Part shown: piece after piece, positions 43,610 through 51,299 of the stretch
How the letters are laid out: each line of letters begins with the position of its first letter
Numbering within the stretch: position 1 is the stretch's first letter
Source: Nitrososphaerota archaeon
GTDB taxonomy: Archaea > Thermoproteota > Bathyarchaeia > Bathyarchaeales > Bathycorpusculaceae
Assembly: GCA_031274765.1 (NCBI GenBank)
Contig: JAISPR010000165.1
Location: 1 to 51,299 of the forward strand
Length of the DNA stretch: 51,299 nt
Direction of reading: 5' to 3'
Position numbers and translations under genes: made by a program
The notes under the pieces: generated by a model
The model's input: the letters and a program-made list of their open reading frames with translations, nothing else
What the model was told of the DNA's origin: nothing
Databases searched by the model: none

Positions 43610-44221
43610 ATGCCGTTTAACCTATTTCACAAAAAAAAACCCAAAGACGAACCACATTTTACAGACCCAAAAGAGAAAACCCACCAAACCGCACTTATCC
43701 ACCCCCAAGAAACACCAGAAACAAATAACAACCAAACCACAAACACCCAAGAAAACCCACCAAACAACCCCCCAACCACCCAAAAAACCGATTTAGACAC
43801 CCAAGAAACCAAACCAAACCAAACCACACAAGAAGAAACACAAACCAAACAACCTAACACAGACACCCCAAATACTGAACCCCCCACTAAACAACAACAC
43901 GAAATACCAACAGAAACACTAAACAAAACCTACTTAAAAGCCATACCACTAAAAGACATATCAGACACAGAAAAAATCAAAACTGAAGTCAGCAACGGCA
44001 ACATTGTCATTTTACGCGTTACCCCTCTTGCAGGCAAAAGCATAGAAGACGTAAAAAATGTCGTTAACGACCTATTCCAATTCGCAGAAACCACAGGCGG
44101 CGACATCGCACGCTTAGGTGAAGAACGCGTAGTTATCTGCCCCAAAAATATCCGGATATGGCGGGAGAAAACCCCCATGCCAGTCGCAGGCAACACCGAA
44201 CCCTTGCCTACAGCAGCTTAA
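43610..44221 (+). CDS. sepF: SepF-family cell-division protein
   Basis: In archaea SepF anchors FtsZ to the membrane. The 203-residue protein has the expected three parts: a short amphipathic N-terminal membrane-targeting peptide (MPFNLFHKKKPKDE), a disordered linker of about 90 residues made almost only of T, N, Q, P, E and K, and a C-terminal SepF core (about 107-190) with YLKAIPLKDISDTEKIKTEV, VILRVTPLAGKS and GGDIARLGEERVVICPKN. The linker is coded by a strikingly A/C-rich strand. FtsZ is not in the window. The last 14 bp overlap the end of the convergent aCPSF1 gene. Confidence 0.88.
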   Translation: MPFNLFHKKKPKDEPHFTDPKEKTHQTALIHPQETPETNNNQTTNTQENPPNNPPTTQKTDLDTQETKPNQTTQEETQTKQPNTDTPNTEPPTKQQHEIPTETLNKTYLKAIPLKDISDTEKIKTEVSNGNIVILRVTPLAGKSIEDVKNVVNDLFQFAETTGGDIARLGEERVVICPKNIRIWREKTPMPVAGNTEPLPTAA

Positions 44222-46133
44222 AGGTTTCCAACGGCGCCGGAACCACAGTATTTATACCGGCCTTATTATCTAAGAAACCGGCAAAGTTTATGGTCTTCTG
44301 CTTTTCTCCGTGAACCACAAAAATACGTTCAGGTTTAGGAGACAGATGCGTGAGATAGTTAACAAGTTGCCGACGATCACTATGACCCGAGAAGCCCTCA
44401 ATAGTATTTACACCCAACTTGATACTTAGAGCAACCATTTTGCCCTCATTATCCATCATAGTTACTTCACCTATACCCTTTTGAACTCGACGACCCATAG
44501 TACCCTCAATTTGATAACTAACAAACACAATTGAGTTACGCTCATCTGAGGCCCAATGCTTAAAATATTCAATAACAGGACCACCCTCTAACATACCACT
44601 GGTTGCCAAAACAATACAGGGTTCACCCTCCATTATAGTTGAACGCTGACGGGGATGATCAACTATAGTAAAGTAATCAGATTGAAAGGGATTGACTTCT
44701 TCATGCAATATACTGTGACGAACTTCGCGACCCAAATATTCTGGATATGCAGTGTGAATAGCTGTGGCTTCACTTATCATACCTTCAATAAATACAGGCG
44801 CTTCCTTCATCATACCCCGCTTCATATAACCATCGATAACTAACATGATTTCCTGTGCACGCCCAACAGCAGGAACCGGAATGAGAACTTTACCCTTACG
44901 TTCAAGCGTTTGGTTAATCACCTTAGTCAGAGCTTCCTCTGCTTCAACACGAGAAGGCACAATATCATCAGGTCCACTGTAAGTGGATTCAGTGATAACA
45001 GTTTCGATTCGTGGAAACTCTGTTGCGGCCGCTTCAAGAAGCATAGTTCGGCCGAATTTATAGTCACCCGTGTAAACAACATTGTGCAACCCTTCACCTA
45101 TGTGAAGGTGTACCATAGCACCCCCCAAGATATGCCCACTATTGTGTAAAGTTAAACGAATATCGGGTGCAATATCTGTGACAACCCCAAAACGCAGAGG
45201 AATCGTGTGCAATACACATTCACGAACATCTTTTTGATCATAGAGCGGCATTACACCCTGCTTGTTAGCGACATCAAGATAATCAAGTTGAAGCATAGTC
45301 ATCAAGTTTGATGTTGGAGCAGAACAATAAACAGGGCCATCATAACCGTATTTGTAGAGAAAAGGAACTAAACCACAGTGATCAAGGTGAGCATGACTAA
45401 TAACAACAGCATCAAGCGAATCAATTTGGAATTCAGGAGAGTCAAATCGTGGGAACGATTCAAACGGACGATTACTACCAGGATGAATACCACAATCTAG
45501 AAGTACACTACTTTCACGGGTTTTGAGCAAAAAAGCAGAACGCCCAACCTCTTGTGCACCACCCAATACGGTAAGCCGAATGTCACCGACCTCGTAGGCC
45601 TTTGGACGAAAGATACGTTCACCTACGGTGCGAAGTATACGTTCACGCTCTTTACTCTCGGAGTGAAGATAGTGGCGCATATGAGTGACAATTTTGGATT
45701 TAATTGGTGGACTACGCAATACATGGGGGCGCCATTTGGTTTTTTTTATAATTTCTTGGAGAACAGCCCCGTTTCTACCAATAACTAAACCAGGCTTTTT
45801 GGTTTCGATTATGATTTCACCTAAACTTGGGTCAAAATTTATGTCTGTGATTTCTGCTTCAGGAGCGATGAGTTCACGAGTGATTTTTTCTGCTTCGACT
45901 TCAGGTATGCGAACGGAGGGGTCGGGTCGTATGACGATTCTTTTGCGGATAACACCAACGATTTCGGCCACGATGCTGCTTTGGTCGACTAGAATTTCGG
46001 GGCGTTTGGTGTAGACCGCAAGCATAGGTCCTTCATATTCGATTCGAGTGACTTCTGCTTCACGGGGAACTTTTTGAAGTATATATTGACTTACCTCTAT
46101 CTTGTCTTTGTCTTTTTCTTGGGTTCGTGCCAC
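44208..46133 (-). CDS. KH/beta-CASP ribonuclease aCPSF1 (FttA), transcription termination factor
   Basis: The archaeal CPSF73 homologue cleaves nascent RNA after U-tracts and terminates transcription genome-wide. The 641-residue chain has two N-terminal KH domains (about 1-145, with the GLVIGRNGAVLQ loop), a metallo-beta-lactamase domain with HAHLDH (247-252) and further metal ligands in NSGHILGGAM and YTGDYKFGR, and a beta-CASP domain ending with GFSGHSDRRQL and VVHGEKQK. GTG 46133 has AGGAAG upstream. It lies 5 bp after psmB, an arrangement conserved in many archaea. Three convergent gene ends in this window overlap, so efficient RNA 3' processing is needed here. Confidence 0.95.
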   Translation of the reverse strand: MARTQEKDKDKIEVSQYILQKVPREAEVTRIEYEGPMLAVYTKRPEILVDQSSIVAEIVGVIRKRIVIRPDPSVRIPEVEAEKITRELIAPEAEITDINFDPSLGEIIIETKKPGLVIGRNGAVLQEIIKKTKWRPHVLRSPPIKSKIVTHMRHYLHSESKERERILRTVGERIFRPKAYEVGDIRLTVLGGAQEVGRSAFLLKTRESSVLLDCGIHPGSNRPFESFPRFDSPEFQIDSLDAVVISHAHLDHCGLVPFLYKYGYDGPVYCSAPTSNLMTMLQLDYLDVANKQGVMPLYDQKDVRECVLHTIPLRFGVVTDIAPDIRLTLHNSGHILGGAMVHLHIGEGLHNVVYTGDYKFGRTMLLEAAATEFPRIETVITESTYSGPDDIVPSRVEAEEALTKVINQTLERKGKVLIPVPAVGRAQEIMLVIDGYMKRGMMKEAPVFIEGMISEATAIHTAYPEYLGREVRHSILHEEVNPFQSDYFTIVDHPRQRSTIMEGEPCIVLATSGMLEGGPVIEYFKHWASDERNSIVFVSYQIEGTMGRRVQKGIGEVTMMDNEGKMVALSIKLGVNTIEGFSGHSDRRQLVNYLTHLSPKPERIFVVHGEKQKTINFAGFLDNKAGINTVVPAPLETFKLL

Positions 46134-46138
46134 AGTGC

Positions 46139-46783
46139 TTAACTTCCTGCATGAAGCAGTTTGGCTTTTTCTTCAGCGGTTAGCTCGGTGTAACCGTGAC
46201 TGTTGATAACTATGATGTTGTAGCTATTACCTGAGGCCACGTCGCGTTTCATTGCAGCGTTAACGGCTCGGGCGATAACTGGCAGAGTTTCAGCTATGGT
46301 GCTGTCTTCTTTGAATTTGTCTTCCAATACACCAAGAGCAATTGGGGAGCCGCTGCCAGTAGATATCATTTTTTCCTCATTTAAACTTCCGTATGGATCT
46401 AAATTGAAGACATGAGAACCGGTGGTATCAATGCCGCCGACGAGAACTTGGGTTGATAGAGGAACATATCGTGCAGAGAAAAGCAGGTTAGCCACTAACC
46501 GAGCAGCTGATGCTACGGGGATAGGACGATTCATGTTGATTTTGTATAAGTGTGCATTGGCTATTAAAATATCGACAACACGTTGGGCATCGGCAACTGT
46601 ACCGGCAATAGTCATGCCAAGATGTTCATCAATTTTGTAGACTTTTTTACCTGCTTGATGAGCAATATAGTAACCCATAGTTACACGAGTATCGGAGGCC
46701 AATATTACGCCGTCTTTACAGACTACGCCTATGGTTGTTGTTCCTTTAAGGACTAATTGATTAGCTGGATTATTTTGTGACAT
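46139..46783 (-). CDS. psmB: Proteasome beta subunit
   Basis: The catalytic subunit of the archaeal 20S proteasome. With ATG 46783 (AGGGGA upstream), the precursor has a 14-residue propeptide ending LVLKG, and autocleavage exposes Thr15 of TTTIGVVCKDGVILASDTR. The catalytic Asp17-equivalent (SDTR) and Lys33-equivalent (AGKKVYKI) follow, as does GSGSPIALGVLE with the conserved Ser. The frame is open to an upstream ATG at 46846, which would give a 35-residue propeptide without a good ribosome-binding site. The 214-residue form is the usual length. It is directly upstream of aCPSF1 (5-bp gap), so co-transcribed. Confidence 0.95.
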   Translation of the reverse strand: MSQNNPANQLVLKGTTTIGVVCKDGVILASDTRVTMGYYIAHQAGKKVYKIDEHLGMTIAGTVADAQRVVDILIANAHLYKINMNRPIPVASAARLVANLLFSARYVPLSTQVLVGGIDTTGSHVFNLDPYGSLNEEKMISTGSGSPIALGVLEDKFKEDSTIAETLPVIARAVNAAMKRDVASGNSYNIIVINSHGYTELTAEEKAKLLHAGS

Positions 46784-46993
46784 AGGTTTATGTTCCCCTA
46801 AAACTCCGTTTTGCGGAATGCCATCCACTGAAGGAAGATGCACCATGTAATCTTTCTGTGCGCCTAATTAATATTTCGCCAAAGTAAAGTCAGTGATTTT
46901 TTATGTCGCTGTACATAATTTCACTTCTATTGCTCATAACAAGTTAAAGATGACCCTAAACGTTTTTAAGGCACTCAGAGTTTGACACAATTA

Positions 46994-47056
46994 ATTGGCG
47001 GGTGAGTGAGTCTCCCATCCGTTCCGCCAATAAAAATAAAACCCGGATCAGGGAGG
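46994..47056 (+). promoter_or_regulatory. Candidate H-type pseudoknot riboswitch sequestering the queT ribosome-binding site
   Basis: P1: ATTGGCGG (46994-47001) pairs with CCGCCAAT (47024-47031), eight perfect pairs, plus a G-U extension (47002 with 47023). The P1 loop holds CTCCCATCCG (47012-47021), which pairs with downstream CGGAT (47044-47048) and GGGAG (47051-47055), ten pairs with a two-base bulge (CA). The linking loop 47032-47043 is A-rich (AAAAATAAAACC). P2 buries AGGGAGG, the Shine-Dalgarno 8 nt before the queT TTG at 47065. A TATA-like TTTTTAAG at 46962-46969 would start transcription near 46993, the first base of P1. No known class consensus is claimed. Confidence 0.6.
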
Positions 47057-47064
47057 CAAAACAT

Positions 47065-47580
47065 TTGAAGATACAAAGTAAGAACTTAGCAATAATATCA
47101 ACGTATGGCGCCCTCTATGCGGCGTTGGTGATTTTTCTTCCAGGCATATCTTTTGGAATTGGTCAAGTCCGTGTGGCCGATGCATTGCTTGCCGTGGTGC
47201 CGCTTTTGGGCATACCGGGGGTTTTGGGACACACTTTAGGTGTTTTTGTTGCCAACCTGTTTTCGACACTTGGTCTCATTGATCTTCTTAACACAATACC
47301 ATCATTTGTCATGGCATTTGTTGTTTACTACGTTTATAGGCGCACTAAAAATGACTACACAATAATTGGAACCTGCATCGCTTACTCTGCAGTCTTAGGC
47401 TTAACAGTCGGGTGGATGCTCAATGCTGTATTGGATCTGCCCTTAATAGTCGCTATTGTGTCTGTGGCTTTTGGAAATATAATTGCTAGTGTATTTATTG
47501 GGTGGCCAATATTTAAGGCGCTCAAAAAAATTGGTGTATTTGAGAAATTGTTGGGGCAAGGGAGTAAAAATTATGCGTAA
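47065..47580 (+). CDS. queT: QueT-family 7-deazaguanine precursor transporter
   Basis: A roughly 171-residue integral membrane protein with five or six helices, of the QueT (ECF S-component-like) family that takes up queuosine/archaeosine precursors such as preQ0/preQ1. Family-like features are YGALYAALVIFLPGISFG in helix 1, the RVADALLAVVPLLGIPGV loop, GVFVANLF and VGWMLNAVLDLP. TTG 47065 with AGGGAGG 8 nt upstream is the preferred start. The frame also extends to GTG 47002, but that would place the start inside the predicted P1 stem. The stop overlaps the queC start by 8 bp. In Firmicutes queT genes are often under preQ1 riboswitches. Confidence 0.85.
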   Translation: MKIQSKNLAIISTYGALYAALVIFLPGISFGIGQVRVADALLAVVPLLGIPGVLGHTLGVFVANLFSTLGLIDLLNTIPSFVMAFVVYYVYRRTKNDYTIIGTCIAYSAVLGLTVGWMLNAVLDLPLIVAIVSVAFGNIIASVFIGWPIFKALKKIGVFEKLLGQGSKNYA

Positions 47581-48232
47581 TAAAAAATGTATAGTTGTGT
47601 TAAGCGGCGGTCTTGATTCCGCAGTTGTAGCATATTGGGCTAAGAAACAAAGTTATCAGATCTACCCTGTAACCTTCAATTATGGCCAAATTGCCATTAA
47701 AGAAACCCAGGCCGCCCAAAAAATCGCTCAAACACTTGACACTACCACAAAAATTATTGATCTCTCAGCACTCAAAGACATCTTTAACAGCACCACCGCT
47801 CTGGTGAACCGTGACATTTCGCTTAGCTCAGAATTTAGCAACGCTATTATTGTGCCCTTTCGCAATGCCATCTTTCTTTCCGCTGCTGTTGCATATGCTG
47901 TGACTGTGGATGTCACCGAAATTTTCTATGGCGCCCATGGTTCCGATGAACCCTTCTATCCTGATTGCAGACGCGAATTTTATGAAGCTTTTGAGAAAGC
48001 GGCACAATTAGGAACTGATTGTGATATTAGTATAAAAGCACCCTTTAGCGACAGACTCAAAGCTGAAGTCATCAGAGAAGGAGATAAACTAGAGGTCCCC
48101 TACCAACTTACATGGTCATGTTATCTTGATGGTTCCATACATTGCGGTCGATGTGAAGCCTGCATTAACCGCAAAAAAGCCTTCAGCGAGGCAAATATTG
48201 TTGACTCAACAAAATATGAGTATGTAGAATAA
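47573..48232 (+). CDS. queC: 7-cyano-7-deazaguanine (preQ0) synthase
   Basis: QueC turns 7-carboxy-7-deazaguanine into preQ0 with ATP and ammonia; in archaea preQ0 is inserted into tRNA by TGT and converted to archaeosine. The 219-residue protein has the PP-loop SGGLDS (11-16), VPFRNAIFLSAAVAYA and GAHGSDEPFYPDCR. Its C-terminal zinc site is made by the cysteines of TWSCYLDGSIHCGRCEACIN. ATG 47573 overlaps the queT stop (TAA 47578-47580), so the two are translationally coupled and presumably share control by the upstream leader. Length is normal. Confidence 0.95.
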   Translation: MRNKKCIVVLSGGLDSAVVAYWAKKQSYQIYPVTFNYGQIAIKETQAAQKIAQTLDTTTKIIDLSALKDIFNSTTALVNRDISLSSEFSNAIIVPFRNAIFLSAAVAYAVTVDVTEIFYGAHGSDEPFYPDCRREFYEAFEKAAQLGTDCDISIKAPFSDRLKAEVIREGDKLEVPYQLTWSCYLDGSIHCGRCEACINRKKAFSEANIVDSTKYEYVE

Positions 48233-48387
48233 TAACTCGAGCATACAAAGGCATCGCCTTGTCGCTCTTGACAACTTTTGCTGTTTTGACGCCGTCGCAG
48301 GAGGATTTGACGTTTATACACGATTTTTCTGTGTTGACAGATTTGTGGTAGTTGATTTATGCGTTCATATAGCTTAGAGGTCTACTG

Positions 48388-48396
48388 TTATATAAG
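48388..48396 (+). promoter_or_regulatory. TATA box, leaderless promoter of the reductase gene
   Basis: TTATATAAG is centred at about 48392, 26 nt before 48418. This places the transcription start on the second ATG of the next gene and favours leaderless translation from 48418. Confidence 0.5.
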
Positions 48397-48417
48397 AAGC
48401 CTCCACTTTAAATGCTG

Positions 48418-49641
48418 ATGAACACAAAAAATATTCCTCACGCCGCGGTTATCGGTGCTGGACCTGCCGGTTCCTATACTGCATTTCATTTAGCGAATCA
48501 AGGTATAAAAACTAGAGTTTTTGAGGAACACTCACAAATTGGTTTGCCCGCACATTGTGCAGGGCATATAAGTATCCGTAGTCTCAAAACGTTAGGCCTC
48601 TATCCATTACAGGGTATTATTGAAAACCTATTTTGTGCCGCCAATTTTTATTCGCCCCATGGCACTAAATTTGCGCTACAACTCAACGGTCCGGTCACCG
48701 CGGTCTTGAATCGGGCACGCTTCGACCAGTACCTTGCAGAACAAGCACAAAAAGCAGGGGTGGAGTTCATTTTAAAGTCTCGGGTTCAGTCGTTGTTTAT
48801 GCAAAATGGTGTTGTAACTGGCATCAGGGTAAAAAACTCAAAGGAGCCTGAAAGACACATAGACGCATCCATAGTTGTGGATGCGGAAGGTATTTCCTCT
48901 CGACTTCTAAGGCAGACCGGTTTAGTTCCTTTAAAGTCTAGTGGACTTGTTTATGCAGTGGAGGCAGAAATGGACAATGTACAGGATGTAGAGGGACAGG
49001 CTGTGGAGGTTTATTTTGGCAGCGGTTATGCACCGGGATTCTATGGGTGGGTTATTCCAAGGCCGGATGGTACAGCTAAAGTGGGTTTAGCTACAGACAG
49101 GGGGGATCCGCGTATATATCTTAAACGGCTCATGACTAAACATCCCGTTGCATCAAAGCAGCTATCAGGTGCCAAACTCATAAGCGTGGCTTATCATGCT
49201 ATTAGTTTAGGGGGTCCAATTCCTCAGGCTTATCGGGGTGGATTTTTAGCGGTCGGTGATTGTGCTTCCCAAGTGAAGCCGACTACTGGGGGCGGGGTAA
49301 TTTTTGGGTTAACAGCGGCTAAAGAAGCTGCAAATGTTGCGAAACAAGCGTTAATAAAGGGTAATGTTTGTGCCGCAGCGTTACAGCCCTATCAGAAACG
49401 GTGTGATGAACTGTTTGGGTTTGACTTTAAAACGATGCTTTGGCTCAGACGCTTTTTGGGTGTGCTCTCTGATGGGAAGCTTGATGAAATGTTTAGGGTC
49501 TGTAATAGACTTGGCGTCAATGGAGCATTACGAAGTGTTACAGAAATCGATTTTCAAGGCAAAATGCTGTTGAGTGTGGCTACGAAACCTGCCATGATAG
49601 CGGCACTCGCATATTTTGGATTGCTCTATCTACAGGGTTGA
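48418..49641 (+). CDS. Geranylgeranyl reductase family FAD protein
   Basis: A 407-residue flavoprotein of the group that hydrogenates isoprenoid chains, including archaeal digeranylgeranylglycerophospholipid reductase. It has the N-terminal Rossmann motif VIGAGPAGSYTAFHL, then EEHSQIGLPAHCAG with the conserved flavin-near cysteine, a VVDAEGISSRLLRQ block, YGWVIPRPDGTAKVGL and AVGDCASQVKPTTGGGVIFG. Membrane saturation of archaeal lipids is the probable role. ATG 48412 and ATG 48418 are both in frame; the TATA box position favours 48418. A short hydrophobic C terminus (IAALAYFGLLYL) may associate with the membrane. Confidence 0.9.
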   Translation: MNTKNIPHAAVIGAGPAGSYTAFHLANQGIKTRVFEEHSQIGLPAHCAGHISIRSLKTLGLYPLQGIIENLFCAANFYSPHGTKFALQLNGPVTAVLNRARFDQYLAEQAQKAGVEFILKSRVQSLFMQNGVVTGIRVKNSKEPERHIDASIVVDAEGISSRLLRQTGLVPLKSSGLVYAVEAEMDNVQDVEGQAVEVYFGSGYAPGFYGWVIPRPDGTAKVGLATDRGDPRIYLKRLMTKHPVASKQLSGAKLISVAYHAISLGGPIPQAYRGGFLAVGDCASQVKPTTGGGVIFGLTAAKEAANVAKQALIKGNVCAAALQPYQKRCDELFGFDFKTMLWLRRFLGVLSDGKLDEMFRVCNRLGVNGALRSVTEIDFQGKMLLSVATKPAMIAALAYFGLLYLQG

Positions 49642-49767
49642 TATGTGTGTTATTGTTTTTGACTTGTTATTGTGATAACAGGTATTTCAATACGTAAATG
49701 GAGAATAATTGGCCCGCTGATTTGGATCTATTGTATTGTTAAATTTTATGTGAAAGGGTTAACGTCA

Positions 49768-49776
49768 TTTATATAA
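49768..49776 (+). promoter_or_regulatory. TATA box upstream of the AbrB/PhoU regulator
   Basis: TTTATATAA is centred near 49772. The predicted transcription start near 49798 leaves about an 11-nt leader before ATG 49809. An out-of-frame ATG at 49798 opens a seven-codon frame ending in TAA, which could matter if transcription starts exactly there. Confidence 0.5.
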
Positions 49777-49808
49777 AAGGTTAACAAGGTTATTTAAATG
49801 AAACATAT

Positions 49809-50960
49809 ATGGCGATGTTAATGGCTGGAAAAGACTTGGGATACCGCCGTGTTCAATGCACCGGCAGAAGCGCCTATATTATCAGTCTTCCCAAAGAATG
49901 GGTTGAAAATATAAACTTGAAACGCGGCAGCGAAATAGCATTTAACATCCAGCCCGACAACACCCTATTATTGGTTCCACGAAAAATCGCAGAAAAAGAA
50001 GGTAAATTCGACACATCCAAAGCCAAAGAATACGTCATAAATATTGAGCCTAAAGAAACTGCCGACTCTGCTTTGCGTATGATACGCGCCCTCTACGCCA
50101 TAGGCGCTGACATAATACGCATCCATTTCAAAAACATAAAGGATGCCGCAAAATTCAAAGATAGAACCAAAAACTTTGTCCGCGACACCTTTTTGGGCGC
50201 AGAAATCATCGATGAAGCCCCCAACGAGATCACTCTGCAGATATTTATTAAACACTCAGAATTCGGTATAGAAAAAGCCGTCCGCCGGATGGCAATTGTA
50301 GCATTAGCAGCAAATCGTGATGCAATAGCCGCCCTCACCAATCGTAGCTCCACAGTAGCAGAAAGTGTAATCCAGGCCCGAAATGATGTAAACAGACTAG
50401 GACTCTACATCGTGCGCCAGCTCAAATACGGTATCGAACACAACCTCTACCGCGAACTCGACCTTCAAACCCCAAAAGAATTTTTGCTCTACCGCATAAC
50501 CGTCAACGACATCGAGAATATGGGAGAAAACGCTCTAAACATCATCAACAACATCAACACCTTCCAAAAACTCCTTGACACCGAAACCCTGTTCATAAAA
50601 GACCCAATCGATGAAGAGGTATATGAAACCCTAATAAGCTACCATACGCAGGCACAACAACTCTACGAAGATGCAGTAAAAGCAATGTTTAAACAAGACT
50701 ACAAAGATGCTGAAAAACTGATTTTGAAACGTGAAACGTTTGAAGATTTAGAAAATGAATTGATATTACTAATTTCAAGTAAAAAAATGGACCCCAACAT
50801 CACCTCAATACTGCGACTGATTTTTGACAGCACCAAACGCATCATGGATTACAGCAAAAACATGGCAGAACTCACACTAAACCGCACTGTAGAAGAACTC
50901 TGCGCAACATTAACAACAAATAAAACCAACACAACTAAAAACTCACACTCAACAGTTTGA
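49809..50960 (+). CDS. AbrB-PhoU domain phosphate-uptake regulator
   Basis: A 383-residue protein with an N-terminal SpoVT/AbrB swapped-hairpin DNA-binding domain (about 10-60: RRVQCTGRSAYIISLPKEWV, RGSEIAFNIQPDNTLLLVPR). Two PhoU-like helical bundles follow (about 190-370), with EHNLYRELDLQTPKEFLLYR and the E/D-rich ENMGENALNIINN helices that bind metal in PhoU. Archaeal proteins of this layout are annotated as phosphate-uptake regulators, but no pst genes are adjacent. Three in-frame ATGs (49809, 49815, 49821) are available at the 5' end. Confidence 0.88.
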   Translation: MAMLMAGKDLGYRRVQCTGRSAYIISLPKEWVENINLKRGSEIAFNIQPDNTLLLVPRKIAEKEGKFDTSKAKEYVINIEPKETADSALRMIRALYAIGADIIRIHFKNIKDAAKFKDRTKNFVRDTFLGAEIIDEAPNEITLQIFIKHSEFGIEKAVRRMAIVALAANRDAIAALTNRSSTVAESVIQARNDVNRLGLYIVRQLKYGIEHNLYRELDLQTPKEFLLYRITVNDIENMGENALNIINNINTFQKLLDTETLFIKDPIDEEVYETLISYHTQAQQLYEDAVKAMFKQDYKDAEKLILKRETFEDLENELILLISSKKMDPNITSILRLIFDSTKRIMDYSKNMAELTLNRTVEELCATLTTNKTNTTKNSHSTV

Positions 50961-51299
50961 AAAAAATACTCTAAATTATCCACATTACAAACTATCACCT
51001 TAGCTTGACCCACAACGCTAATCCTGACTTTTGACCTACTAAGCGCAGGTGTTGATGCAGGTATGTGTTCTGAGTAAAAATTATGGCTGATAGGGTATGT
51101 CCTACTTTGTTGCAATAATTGTCTACACTAAAAACACTAAAGACCAAAAAATACATACCACAAATAAACAAACACCAAAACCCCCGCCAACCAAACCAAC
51201 CATCCGCTCACATATAGATAAATTCACAAAAAGCATACAAAACAAACAACTTACTAAACCCCAACCAAACCACCCTCAAACCCGACGACCCATCACTTT
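50961..51299. other. A/C-rich non-coding end of the window
   Basis: The final 339 bp show strong A+C bias on the plus strand and no supported gene. A hydrophobic leftward frame of about 37 codons here is explained by the T/G-rich complement. A neighbouring gene may begin beyond the window edge. Confidence 0.4.

Noticed and set aside
43627-43926. 99-codon leftward hydrophobic frame inside sepF
   Set aside because: It is the complement of the A/C-rich SepF linker; valine, glycine and serine dominate only because of base composition, and the SepF core confirms the plus strand.
47002-47064. N-terminal extension of QueT from GTG 47002
   Set aside because: The extra 21 residues are polar and unlike the family start, the GTG falls within the predicted P1 stem, and a strong AGGGAGG points to TTG 47065.
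51000-51299. Leftward hydrophobic micro-ORF at the window end
   Set aside because: Explained by the T/G-rich complement of an A/C-biased strand; no ribosome-binding site or family.
1-51299. CRISPR arrays, tRNA or rRNA genes
   Set aside because: I saw no regularly spaced direct repeats, no TPsiC/anticodon-arm patterns and no conserved rRNA blocks on either strand.

Overview
The window looks like a mesophilic archaeal chromosome segment, most plausibly Bathyarchaeia-like (Thermoproteota). Direct evidence for Archaea is a family B DNA polymerase, a KH/beta-CASP termination nuclease (aCPSF1/FttA), a proteasome beta subunit, an RPA-type OB-fold protein, an EndoQ-type PHP endonuclease with a C-terminal PCNA-binding peptide, a geranylgeranyl-reductase-family flavoprotein, archaeal signal peptidase, SepF, and TATA-box promoters with very short leaders. 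The lineage below Archaea is inference. No rRNA, tRNA or CRISPR array was seen.

Layout. 1-8.3 kb: a membrane glycosyltransferase, signal peptidase, IlvD, two cyclophilins (one membrane-anchored), a tiny HExxH protein and a flavin/F420-type oxidoreductase. 8.5-15 kb: a two-cluster ferredoxin, a decayed transposase, an isocitrate/isopropylmalate-type dehydrogenase, a cation-efflux protein fused to winged-helix domains, RPA, a 40-residue membrane peptide, a SWIM protein and Hsp20. 15.2-20.6 kb: GH57 amylase/transferase and a glycogen-synthase-like pair, separated by decayed DNA. 20.7-24.8 kb: TldE-TldD and EndoQ. 24.8-29.7 kb: a region of small inverted-repeat elements, then hypA-hypB(Mrp type)-HAD and a degenerate moeA. 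30-32.3 kb: DUF488, a truncated large serine recombinase and an IS630-type transposase remnant broken by two copies of a 105-bp element. 32.3-42 kb: RNA m5C methyltransferase, a KGG mini-protein, PolB, a serine-biosynthesis operon (class V aminotransferase, SerA, DUF1015) and an aquaporin. 42.7-51 kb: a 48-residue YHS protein, SepF, aCPSF1-PsmB, queT-queC, a geranylgeranyl reductase-like protein and an AbrB/PhoU regulator.

The strongest candidate for something undescribed lies directly upstream of queT-queC. The leader can fold into a compact H-type pseudoknot (8-9 bp P1, A-rich third loop, 10-bp P2) in which P2 contains the queT Shine-Dalgarno sequence. That is the architecture of a translation-controlling riboswitch, placed in front of a 7-deazaguanine transporter/biosynthesis operon in an archaeon. 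Other notable items are three or four families of short non-autonomous inverted-repeat elements, an EndoQ gene with no conventional start codon before its catalytic HxH motif, a DUF1015 gene where a serine-pathway phosphatase would be expected, and several real-looking genes of 30-50 codons.
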